From assembly GCA_003577315.1 (NCBI GenBank), contig QEVK01000019.1, positions 1 through 64,000 on the forward strand: 64,000 nucleotides of DNA. The letters run 5' to 3'. This DNA is from Hyphomicrobiales bacterium. Its GTDB lineage: Bacteria > Pseudomonadota > Alphaproteobacteria > Rhizobiales > Rhizobiaceae. Positions 57,201 through 64,000 of the stretch are shown here, piece by piece. Every line of letters starts with the position of its first letter. The stretch's first letter is position 1. The notes beneath the pieces were generated by a model, which saw only the letters and a program-made list of their open reading frames with translations, made no database searches and was not told where the DNA came from. The translations under genes and the position numbers were made by a program.

Positions 57201-57306
57201 GGCGCACCTGGAGGTTGAACAGGCCCTGGAAGCCGAGCAGCAGGATCAGGAAGGCCAGCACGGTGGAAAGCACCGGCCGGCGGATGAAGATCGCGGAGAA
57301 GCTCAT
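54220..57306 (-). CDS. RND efflux transporter permease (HAE1/AcrB-type)
   Basis: The 1028-aa inner-membrane pump of a tripartite exporter has 12 membrane helices with two large periplasmic loops. It starts MSFSAIFIRRPVLSTVLAFL; proton-relay aspartates are in the helix 4 motif VVDDAIVVVENIHRH. The AcrB-like internal repeat is clear (second half begins near LNYRQVTLMIVIVLV). It exports hydrophobic or amphiphilic compounds; substrate is unknown. Its ATG overlaps the adaptor stop by four bases. The C-terminus ends in an acidic, Ala/Pro-rich tail. No outer-membrane channel gene is adjacent. Confidence 0.95.
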   Translation of the reverse strand: MSFSAIFIRRPVLSTVLAFLILLLGFQGLFNLQVRQYPEVEETVITITTVYPGASADLIQGFITAPISAAVSTTENVDYVSSQSRPSASVVTVQMRLGSDPDAALTEVISKVQQVRSQLPADAEDPTIAKGTGMQFATMYLALQNPNMSAEQVTEYIERVIRPRMSTIPGVAQVEIMGAANYSMRVWVDPVRLAARGMTASEVLAAINSSNFLAAPGKTRNEYVTYPVTMESTLQTPEAFAGLPLKATGDEVVRLGDVARVELAAESTDMVVTFNGQPGTFIGVFPTPSANPLDTASAVLDELPAIQNSLPDGMTITMMYDATESISASIEEVFKTIAEAVAIVIVIILLFLGSFRSVLMPIVTIPLSLIGVCFVLFVLGYSINLLSLLAMVLAIGLVVDDAIVVVENIHRHIEEGLSPRQAAFTGMKEITGPVVAMTITLAAVFAPLAFTGGLTGALFREFAMTLAGAVIISGIVALTITPMMSARLLKRGGHSRFQQAVDNTFDRVSARYERLVAGSLNYRQVTLMIVIVLVALTGFLFMKTSSELAPEEDEGALFALINAPSYATTDYTNAYAEQMRELTKDLPELDANFSVIGFGGQTNSGFMLWAFKDWAERDRSQKEIQQDIQARLSKVAGVEALVFAPPSLPGAGGGLPISIVIQSTGESSRVFEVAEEIRQKAQATGRFIVVQNSLAYNAQEVRITIDRDRAAALNLPVRDIGATLSLLVGGGAVAQFDRDSNSYDIILQVPQEYRENPERLGDFFVRSATGQMVPLSAVTTISTGVAPTAIHQFSQLNSATISALPMPGVTTGDGLATIEQIARPLLPDGFFIDYSGQSRLEVEQGSTIMIAFALAVIVIYLVLAAQFESFRDPLIIMMSVPLSIFGAIVPLNLGLGTLNIYTQVGLITLIGLITKHGILMVEFANQQREEHGLDRFEAIVASAKVRLRPILMTTAAMSLGVVPLIVASGAGAAARYSMGLVIFTGVIIGTMFTLFVVPMFYTFIATKELAREEDDDAPAAPRPAPAAH

Positions 57307-58421
57307 TGCGCGGTCGCCTCCTGCCCCATGGCCCTGGCCGGGTCGACGGTGTTGTCGATGGCCACGGGCGTGCCGTTGGACAGCCGGTTCTGGCCGGCCG
57401 TGACCACGACGTCGCCGGCGGCGAGGCCCGAGACGATCTCGACGTTGGCGCCGGAGCGCCGGCCGACGCCGACAAAGACCTGGCGAGCCTCCAGTGCCTC
57501 GCCGTCGCCTTCCTTCGGGCGCGCGGCATAGACGTAGTCGCCGTAGAGGCTGGTGACGAGCGCGGTCTGCGGCAGGGCGATGACGTCGTCCTCCTGCGGC
57601 AGCTCGACATTGATGCGCACGAACTGGCCGGGGGTGAGCCTGCCTTCCGGGTTGTCGATGGCGGCGCGCACCGAGACGAGCCGGCTCGAGGGGTCGACCT
57701 TGGGGTCGATGCCGGTGATCTCGCCGGCAAAGACGGTGTCGTCGCCGTCGACGGTGAGCCGCACCTTCTGGCCGATGCGCAGCTGGCCGAGCCGCTGCTC
57801 GGGCACGGTGAAGTCGGCGCGCATGGTGTCGAGGTTCTGGAGCGTGACCACCGCGACGCCGGGCGACAGGTACTGGCCCTCGTCGACGCGCGGGATGCCG
57901 AGCGTGCCGGCGAAGGGGGCGCGAAGCTGCTTCTGCTGCAGCACGGCCTCCAGCTTCTGCACCTGGGCGGCAGAGGCGGCGGCGGCCGCCTCGGCGGCCT
58001 GGAGCGAGACGGCCGAGCCGACGCCGCGGTCGCGCAGCTCGAGCGCGCGCTCCAGCGCCTGCCTGTCGAGCGCGGCCTGCGCGCGCGTGGCCACCAGGTC
58101 CGCCTGCTGCACGGCGTCGTCCATCTGCAGCAGCACCTCGTTCTCCTCGACGCGGTCGTTGGCCGAGAAGCGCAGCTCCTTGACGATGCCGGTGGTCTCG
58201 ACCGTCAGGTCGACGCCGCGGCTGGCGCCGACCGTGCCGATGGCGTCGATCACCGGCGTCCAGCTCCGCGGCTCGACGGTCACGGTCGAGACGGTGACGG
58301 TCTGCGCCGGCATGTTGGCGAAGAAATCCTCGATGGCCTTGTCGCGGAACAGGTTGAAGCCGACCAGGCCGCCTGCGAGCAGCGCAAGCAGGACGATGGC
58401 GATGAAGAAACGTTTGATCAT
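57303..58421 (-). CDS. RND efflux periplasmic adaptor subunit (HlyD/MexA-type)
   Basis: A 372-aa membrane-fusion protein: N-terminal anchor (about 5-24), biotinyl-lipoyl halves flanking a helical hairpin (about 65-190; ALDRQALERALELRDRGVGS, QAAEAAAAASAAQVQKLEAV) with RAPFAGTLGIPRVDEGQYL, then beta-barrel and C-terminal domains (PVGLIPGQFV-type segment reading RLTPGQFVRINVELP). First gene of the pump operon, reading away from the TetR gene. Confidence 0.95.
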   Translation of the reverse strand: MIKRFFIAIVLLALLAGGLVGFNLFRDKAIEDFFANMPAQTVTVSTVTVEPRSWTPVIDAIGTVGASRGVDLTVETTGIVKELRFSANDRVEENEVLLQMDDAVQQADLVATRAQAALDRQALERALELRDRGVGSAVSLQAAEAAAAASAAQVQKLEAVLQQKQLRAPFAGTLGIPRVDEGQYLSPGVAVVTLQNLDTMRADFTVPEQRLGQLRIGQKVRLTVDGDDTVFAGEITGIDPKVDPSSRLVSVRAAIDNPEGRLTPGQFVRINVELPQEDDVIALPQTALVTSLYGDYVYAARPKEGDGEALEARQVFVGVGRRSGANVEIVSGLAAGDVVVTAGQNRLSNGTPVAIDNTVDPARAMGQEATAQ

Positions 58422-58529
58422 GTCAGGGGCGCTCGCTGGTTTCTTCCAGAAAGGAGAAAGCGGCCTTGCTGGTTCCGTCGACCGGGGCGATGGCGCGATC
58501 GGGCTTGCAGGGCATGTCGCGCTTAGTGT

Positions 58530-58543
58530 ACCGTCTGGACGGT
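58530..58543. promoter_or_regulatory. Probable TetR operator
   Basis: ACCGTC-TG-GACGGT is a perfect inverted repeat in the 146-bp region between the tetR-type gene and the pump operon, 24 bp before the regulator's ATG. Position and symmetry fit an operator that would control both directions. Confidence 0.65.
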
Positions 58544-58567
58544 CAAGTCAAGAGAAAAGCGGTTTCG

Positions 58568-59113
58568 ATGTCCGGGCGCCGGTCCAAGACAAGGCAGAAA
58601 ATTCTGGAAGCCGCAGCCGAGATTTCGCGCGAATCCGGCCCCGGGAACCTGTCGCTCGAGGCCGTCGCCGCCAGGGCCGGCGTGTCGAAGGGCGGCCTGC
58701 TCTACCATTTCCCGTCCAAGACGGCGCTGCTCAAGGCCGTGGTCGAATCCTTCGTCATCTCCTTCGACGAGGAGCTTGCCCGGCGCAAGGAGGCGAAGGC
58801 CGGCGGCGCCGACGCCATGCTGGCGGCCTATCTCGAGCTGTTCGTCGAGGACCACGACTGCCGCCGTCCGCCGCCTTCCGGGCTGCTCGCGGCGCTGTCG
58901 CAGGACCCCGATTTCCTCGCCCCGGTGCGCAAGCACAACCGCGCGCTTCTCGACCGGATGCGGCAGACGGCGAGCGACCCCGCGATGGCGCTCGTCGTCT
59001 ATCTCGCCATCCAGGGCATGCGCGGCATGAACCTGCTCGGCCTCGACGTCATGAGCGACGAGGAATTCACCGAGGCGGTGGACAAGCTGAAGGCCATCGT
59101 CGGCGTCGCCTGA
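58568..59113 (+). CDS. TetR/AcrR family repressor of the RND pump
   Basis: A 181-aa regulator with a TetR helix-turn-helix (about 8-52: KTRQKILEAAAEISRESG, LEAVAARAGVSKGGLLYHFP) and a C-terminal ligand domain resembling TetR_C_37-type proteins (LLAALSQDPDFLAPV). ATG 58568 begins just before the basic arm; the frame is open 34 codons further but crosses the operator. It probably represses the divergent pump genes and itself. Confidence 0.92.
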   Translation: MSGRRSKTRQKILEAAAEISRESGPGNLSLEAVAARAGVSKGGLLYHFPSKTALLKAVVESFVISFDEELARRKEAKAGGADAMLAAYLELFVEDHDCRRPPPSGLLAALSQDPDFLAPVRKHNRALLDRMRQTASDPAMALVVYLAIQGMRGMNLLGLDVMSDEEFTEAVDKLKAIVGVA

Positions 59114-59190
59114 GCATTCCGCGCTTGCCGTCGCGTGCCCGATGGCGCAATCAGGCGTTCCATCCATCTCGACCAAGCGGAACCGGACCC

Positions 59191-60447
59191 ATGACCAGCC
59201 ACCACCTCGTCCCCAGCGCAACCGTCGACCCGGCGAAGCTCGACCGGCTGGCCGAGGTGGCCGTCCGCGTCGGGCTCAACCTCCAGCCGGGGCAGGACCT
59301 GCTGCTCACCGCGCCGGTGGCGGCGCTGCCGCTGGTGCGCCGCATCGCCGAGCATGCCTACCGGGCCGGGGCGGGGCTGGTGACGCCCTTCCTCGCCGAC
59401 GAGGAGGTGGCGCTCGCGCGCTACCGCCACGCGCCGGACGCCAGCTTCGACCGCGCCGCCGGCTGGCTATACGAGGGCATGGCCAGGGCGTTCTCGCAGA
59501 ACACGGCGCGGCTGGCCATCGTCGGCGACAACCCGATGCTGCTGTCGGGCGAGGACCCGCAGAAGGTGGCGCGGGCCAACAAGGCCAACTCGCTCGCCTA
59601 CAAGCCGGCGCTGGAGAAGATCGCCGGCTTCGACATCAACTGGAACATCGTCGCCTATCCGGGCGCGTCGTGGGCGCGGCAGGTGTTCCCGGACGACGCC
59701 GAGGCGGCGGCGGTCGGCAAGCTGGCCGAGGCGATCTTCTCCGCCTCGCGCGTCGACGGCGACGATCCCGTCGCGGCGTGGGCCGATCACAACAGGGCGC
59801 TCGCCGTGCGCCGCGACTGGCTGAACGGCGAACGTTTCTCGGCGCTGCGCTTCACCGGCCCCGGCACGGACCTCACGGTGGGTCTCGCCGACGGCCACGA
59901 ATGGCAGGGCGGCGCCTCGACGGCGAAGAACGGCGTCGTCTGCAACGCCAACATCCCGACCGAGGAGGTGTTCACCACGCCGCACGCGCTGCGCGTCGAG
60001 GGCCATGTCTCCAGCACCAAGCCGCTCTCCTACCAGGGCACGCTGATCGACGGCATCGCCGTGCGCTTCGAGGCCGGCCGCATCGTCGAGGCCCGCGCCG
60101 CGCGCGGCGAGGAGGTGCTCGCCAAGGTGCTCGACACCGACGAGGGCGCGCGCCGGCTGGGCGAGGTGGCGCTGGTGCCGCACTCCTCGCCGATCTCGAA
60201 AAGCGGCATCCTGTTCTACAACACGCTGTTCGACGAGAACGCCTCCTGCCACATCGCGCTCGGCCAGTGCTACGCCAAGTGCTTCGTCGGCGGCGACAGG
60301 CTCGCGCCCGACCGGATCGCGGCGCAGGGCGGCAATTCGAGCCTGATCCACATCGACTGGATGATCGGCTCCGGCGAGATCGACATCGACGGCGTCAGGC
60401 CCGACGGCAGCCGCGTGCCGGTGTTCCGCAAGGGCGAGTGGGCCTGA
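59191..60447 (+). CDS. Aminopeptidase, family M29
   Basis: This 418-aa metallo-aminopeptidase is of the AmpS/aminopeptidase T type, cutting N-terminal residues from peptides in the cytoplasm. Metal-ligand segments are NIPTEEVFTTPHALRVEG, VSSTKPLSYQGTLIDG, EVALVPHSSPIS, and HIALGQCYAKC to SLIHIDWMIGSGEIDIDG near the C-terminus. Length and layout are standard. ATG 59191 starts MTSHHLVPSATVD. It ends at a strong shared terminator. Confidence 0.95.
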   Translation: MTSHHLVPSATVDPAKLDRLAEVAVRVGLNLQPGQDLLLTAPVAALPLVRRIAEHAYRAGAGLVTPFLADEEVALARYRHAPDASFDRAAGWLYEGMARAFSQNTARLAIVGDNPMLLSGEDPQKVARANKANSLAYKPALEKIAGFDINWNIVAYPGASWARQVFPDDAEAAAVGKLAEAIFSASRVDGDDPVAAWADHNRALAVRRDWLNGERFSALRFTGPGTDLTVGLADGHEWQGGASTAKNGVVCNANIPTEEVFTTPHALRVEGHVSSTKPLSYQGTLIDGIAVRFEAGRIVEARAARGEEVLAKVLDTDEGARRLGEVALVPHSSPISKSGILFYNTLFDENASCHIALGQCYAKCFVGGDRLAPDRIAAQGGNSSLIHIDWMIGSGEIDIDGVRPDGSRVPVFRKGEWA

Positions 60448-60472
60448 GCCGGCCTGCTCCGCGCAAATGCCG

Positions 60473-60496
60473 AAAAGGGGGCTTTCGCCCCCTTTT
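60473..60496. terminator. Strong bidirectional terminator between convergent genes
   Basis: AAAAGGGGGC (60473-60482) pairs with GCCCCCTTTT (60487-60496) around TTTC, with T-runs on both strands. It ends the aminopeptidase transcript and can also end the hydantoinase transcript coming from the right. Confidence 0.85.
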
Positions 60497-60510
60497 TTCC
60501 ATGCCCGCTC

Positions 60511-63500
60511 TCAGGCCCGGCCGTAGCCGCCGGCGGTGGGGGTGATCACCGTCACCGCCTCGCCGGCCTGAAGCGTGGTCTGGTCGCAGCCCTTCAGCAC
60601 CTCGATGCTGCCGTCGAGGCGGCGCACCTCGGTGCGGCCGCACTCGCCGTCGCCGCCGCCGGCCACGCCGCGCGGGCGCACGCTGCGGTGGGACGACAGG
60701 ATGGCGCAGTCCATCTTCTCGCGGAAGCGCAGGGTGCGCGTGGTGCCGTCGCCGGCGGGGAACGCACCCTTGCCGCCGGAGCCGGGCCTGAGCCCGAAAT
60801 TCTCGACCACGACGGGGAAGCGCATCTCGAGGATTTCCGGGTCGGTCAGGCGCGAGTTGGTCATGTGGACATGCACGCCCGACGTGCCGGAAAAGCCCGA
60901 GCCGTCGTTCATGCGCCCGGCCGGCGAGCCGGAGCAGATCGTCTCGTAATACTGGTACTCGTCGTTGCCGAAGGTCAGGTTGTTCATGGTGCCCTGGCTG
61001 TTGGCGATCGCCCCCAGGGCGCCGAAGATGGCGTTGGTGACGTGCTGCGAGGTCTCGACATTGCCGGCGACCACGGCCCGCGGATAGGCGGGCTTCAGCA
61101 TCGAGCCCTCGGGGATGACGATGCGGATCGGCCTCAGGCACCCGGCGTTCATCGGGATCGGCGCCTCGACCATGACGCGGAAGCAGTAGAGCACGGCCGC
61201 CCGCGCCACCGGCTCCGGCGCGTTGAAGTTGTTGGGAAGCGCCTCCGAGGTGCCGGTGAAGTCGACGGTGGCGGTGCGCGCCTGCCGGTCCACCGTGATC
61301 CTCACCCTGATGACCTGGCCGGTGTCGGTCGGGTACTCGTACTCGCAATCGTCCAGCCGGCCGACGAGGCGCGCGACCTCCTCCGCCGCGTTGTCCTGCA
61401 CATGGCCCATATAGGCGTGGACCACGTCGAGGCCGAACTCCTCGACCATGCGGCGAAGCTCGGCCGCGCCGCGCTCGTTGGCGGCGATCTGCGCCTTGAG
61501 GTCGGCGATGTTCTGGCCAGGGTTGCGGGCGGGCCAGGGATGGTCGGTCAGGAGGTCGTGCAGCTCCTTCTCGCGGAACGTGCCGCGCTCGACCAGGCGG
61601 AAATTGTCGATCAGCACGCCTTCCTCGTCCACGGTGGTGGCGAGCGGCGTCATCGAGCCGGGCGCGGTGCCGCCGACATCGGCGTGGTGGCCGCGGCTCG
61701 CGACCCAGAACAGGATTTCCCCGCCGTCATTGTCGAAGACGGGACTGACCACGGTGATGTCGGGCAGGTGGGTGCCGCCATTGTAGGGGGCGTTGAGCGC
61801 GAAGACGTCGCCCGGCGCGATGTTCCCCTCGTTGAGGCGGATGATCGTCTCGACCGAGCGGTCCATGGAGCCGAGATGCACCGGCATGTGCGGGGCGTTG
61901 GCGACCAGCGCGCCGGTCCTGTCGAACACGGCGCAGGAGAAGTCGAGCCGCTCCTTGATGTTGACCGAGTGGGCCGTGTTCTGCAGGGCCACGCCCATCT
62001 GCTCGGCGATGTTCATGAACAGGTTGTTGAACACCTCGAGCAGGATCGGGTCGGCCTCTTTCGTGCCGGCCGCCCGGGCGCGCTGCATCTTCTCGTGGCG
62101 CGAGAGCACGACATGGTCGCCCGCCGTCAGCCGCGCGGTCCAGCCCGGCTCGACCACGATGGTCTGGTTGGCCTCGATGATCAGCGCGGGGCCGCGCACG
62201 CGGTCGCCGGGGGCAAGGCCCTCGCGGCGGAAGACGCCGGCCTCGCGCCACGTCCCGCCGCAGAAGATGCGCGTCCTCGTGTCGGTCGCCGCCTCGCGCG
62301 CGGCCGGGTCCTCGCCGGCGCGGCCGTCGCCGCCGTCCGTCCGTTCCCAGCCCTCGATCTCGACCGCCTCGACCGTGACCGGCTTGTCGGGGGTGATGAA
62401 GCCGAACTGCGCCTTGTGCATGGCCTCGAAGGCGGCGCGCACGGCATCGAGGTCGCCGTCGAAGGCGACGTCGATGGCGGTGTCGGTGCCGGCATAGCGC
62501 AGGTGCAGCTTCGCCCGCGTCTCGACGGCGTCGGCCGCCAGCCCCTGCTCCTCCAGCTCGGCGAGCACCGCCGCCGCCAATTCGCCCTGAAGGCTTTCGA
62601 TGGCGGCGCGGCTTTCCTCGCAAAGCGGCTGGACGAGGCCCTGCTGGCGGCTGGCCGTCACGGTGGCGAGCCCCATGCCGTAGGCCGAGAGCAGGCCGGA
62701 CAGCGGATGGATCAGGATGTGCTCGATGCCGAGCGCGTCGGCGACGAGGCAGGCGTGCTGGCCGCCGGCGCCGCCGAAGGAGTTGAGCAGATAGCGGGTG
62801 ACGTCGTAGCCGCGCTGGACGGAGATCTTCTTGATGGCGTTGGCCATGTTCTCGACCGCGATCTTGAGGAAGCCCTCGGCCACCTCCTCGGGCGAGCGGC
62901 CCTCGCCGACCGTCCGCGCGATCTCGGCGAACTTCTGCGCCACCGCCTCGCGGTCGAGCGGCTGGTCCTGGCCCGGGCCGAAGATCGCCGGGAAGAAGTC
63001 GGGGTTGAGCTTGCCGAGCATGACGTTGGCGTCGGTGACGGTCAGCGGGCCGCCGCGACGGTAGCAGGCGGGGCCGGGGTCGGCCCCGGCCGAATCCGGG
63101 CCGACGCGGAAGCGGCCGGGCTCGGCATGCAGGATCGAGCCGCCGCCGGCGGCCACGGTGTGGATGCGCATCATCGGCGCGCGGATGCGCACGCCGGCGA
63201 CCTCGGTGTCGAAGGCGCGCTCGTACTCGCCGGCCGAATGGGCGACGTCGGTCGACGTGCCGCCCATGTCGAAGCCGATGACGCGCGAAAAGCCGGCCTG
63301 CGCGGCGGTGCGCACCATGCCGACCACGCCGCCGGCGGGGCCGGACAGGATGGCGTCCTTGCCGCGGAAGCGGTCGGCGGCGGTGAGCCCGCCCGACGAC
63401 ATCATGAATTGCAGCGTCGGCCCCGGCTCGCCGGCCGGCGTGGCGCCGAGGATGCGCGCGACGCGCGACACGTAGCGGCGCAGGATCGGCGACAGATAGG

Positions 63501-64000
63501 CGTCGACGACCGCCGTGTCGCCGCGCCCGACCAGCTTGACCAGCGGCGAGACCTCATGGCTGGCCGAGACCTGGGTGAAGCCGATCTCGCGCGCCAGCCC
63601 GGCAAGGGCGGCCTCGTGCGCCGGGTTCTGCCAGGAGTGCATCAGCACGATGGCGACGGCGTCGATGCCGTCGGCCTTCGCGCGCTCCAGCGCCGGGCGG
63701 GCGCTCCCGGGGTCGAGCGGGGTCTCCACCGCGCCGTCGGCGAGCAGCCGCTCGTCGACCTCCTCGACGCGCTCGTAGAGCTGCTCGGGCAGCACGATCT
63801 GCTTGGCGAAGATGTCGGGCCGCGCCTGGTAGGCGATGCGCAGCTGGTCGCGGAAGCCGCGCGTGATGAGAAGCAGCGTGCGCTCGCCCTTGCGCTCCAG
63901 CAGCGCGTTGGTGGCGACCGTGGTGCCCATGCGCACCGTGCCGATGGCGGCGGAGGCCAGCTTGTCGCTCGACCCGACGCCGACGAGGCGGCGCATGCCC
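60511..64000 (-). CDS. Fused hydantoinase A/B (5-oxoprolinase-type), 5' end outside window
   Basis: The ATP-dependent hydrolase of 5-oxoproline or hydantoin-like rings is read here as one chain of about 1160 residues up to the window edge. HyuA-like half: [82 protein letters not shown]. HyuB-like half (from about residue 640 of the visible part): [36 protein letters not shown] and [13 protein letters not shown]. The N-terminal phosphate-binding 'DRGGTFTD' segment is missing only because the gene runs past 64000. Substrate is not decided by sequence. Confidence 0.93.
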   Translation of the reverse strand, partial: GMRRLVGVGSSDKLASAAIGTVRMGTTVATNALLERKGERTLLLITRGFRDQLRIAYQARPDIFAKQIVLPEQLYERVEEVDERLLADGAVETPLDPGSARPALERAKADGIDAVAIVLMHSWQNPAHEAALAGLAREIGFTQVSASHEVSPLVKLVGRGDTAVVDAYLSPILRRYVSRVARILGATPAGEPGPTLQFMMSSGGLTAADRFRGKDAILSGPAGGVVGMVRTAAQAGFSRVIGFDMGGTSTDVAHSAGEYERAFDTEVAGVRIRAPMMRIHTVAAGGGSILHAEPGRFRVGPDSAGADPGPACYRRGGPLTVTDANVMLGKLNPDFFPAIFGPGQDQPLDREAVAQKFAEIARTVGEGRSPEEVAEGFLKIAVENMANAIKKISVQRGYDVTRYLLNSFGGAGGQHACLVADALGIEHILIHPLSGLLSAYGMGLATVTASRQQGLVQPLCEESRAAIESLQGELAAAVLAELEEQGLAADAVETRAKLHLRYAGTDTAIDVAFDGDLDAVRAAFEAMHKAQFGFITPDKPVTVEAVEIEGWERTDGGDGRAGEDPAAREAATDTRTRIFCGGTWREAGVFRREGLAPGDRVRGPALIIEANQTIVVEPGWTARLTAGDHVVLSRHEKMQRARAAGTKEADPILLEVFNNLFMNIAEQMGVALQNTAHSVNIKERLDFSCAVFDRTGALVANAPHMPVHLGSMDRSVETIIRLNEGNIAPGDVFALNAPYNGGTHLPDITVVSPVFDNDGGEILFWVASRGHHADVGGTAPGSMTPLATTVDEEGVLIDNFRLVERGTFREKELHDLLTDHPWPARNPGQNIADLKAQIAANERGAAELRRMVEEFGLDVVHAYMGHVQDNAAEEVARLVGRLDDCEYEYPTDTGQVIRVRITVDRQARTATVDFTGTSEALPNNFNAPEPVARAAVLYCFRVMVEAPIPMNAGCLRPIRIVIPEGSMLKPAYPRAVVAGNVETSQHVTNAIFGALGAIANSQGTMNNLTFGNDEYQYYETICSGSPAGRMNDGSGFSGTSGVHVHMTNSRLTDPEILEMRFPVVVENFGLRPGSGGKGAFPAGDGTTRTLRFREKMDCAILSSHRSVRPRGVAGGGDGECGRTEVRRLDGSIEVLKGCDQTTLQAGEAVTVITPTAGGYGRA

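Noticed and set aside
54034..57531. An 1165-codon open frame on the plus strand
   Set aside because: It is antisense to the RND permease gene, which has complete family motifs on the minus strand.

Overview
The window is GC-rich bacterial DNA with almost no spacing between genes. Gene content points to an alphaproteobacterium of the Hyphomicrobiales/Rhizobiales (Phyllobacteriaceae-like): alphaproteobacterial XerC, CnoX, asd/leuB/leuC/leuD housekeeping blocks, and intergenic palindromes resembling those common in Mesorhizobium-type genomes. The order is an inference from recognised families; no search was run.

Region 1 (1 to about 10752) is the right end of an integrated genomic island. It carries a minus-strand defence operon: an OLD-type ATPase/TOPRIM nuclease, a HigB/HigA toxin-antitoxin pair, an MmeI-like DNA methyltransferase, and an unrecognised 256-aa protein whose start overlaps the methyltransferase stop. 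Divergent from the nuclease is a membrane-anchored HerA-type ATPase. Next come a broken AbiEi/DUF6088-type antitoxin fragment, a tyrosine integrase, and a 49-bp copy of the 3' half of tRNA-Gly(GCC), which I read as the right attachment site. The left end of the island, with the intact tRNA, should lie outside the window.

Region 2 (about 10753 to 32770) is core chromosome: leuC, the rimM-trmD-rplS operon, xerC, a TraB/GumN protein, asd, leuB, leuD, an FAD oxidoreductase, a CitE-like lyase, a small zincin, the cnoX-LON-domain-Trm112 operon, a membrane diguanylate cyclase, and an Lrp regulator divergent from a single-chain indolepyruvate:ferredoxin oxidoreductase.

Region 3 (33014 to 38081) is a chemoreceptor followed by overlapping cheW-cheR-cheB-cheD, without cheA or cheY nearby.

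Region 4 (38230 to 54173) is a nitrate respiration/denitrification block: cytochrome cd1 nitrite reductase NirS, a Crp/Fnr regulator, two perfect FNR-type boxes in the divergent promoter region, a fused NarK1-NarK2 transporter, narGHJI, a PPIase-like accessory protein, carbonic anhydrase, a DUF2478 NTPase-like protein, moeA (molybdenum cofactor) and pseudoazurin (electron carrier). Two genes look damaged as read: narG has a frameshift plus an apparent loss of about 52 bp near its 3' end, and the PPIase-like protein has lost its parvulin core.

Region 5 (54220 to 64000) holds an RND efflux pump with a divergent TetR regulator and a palindromic operator between them, an M29 aminopeptidase, and a fused hydantoinase/5-oxoprolinase that runs off the right edge.
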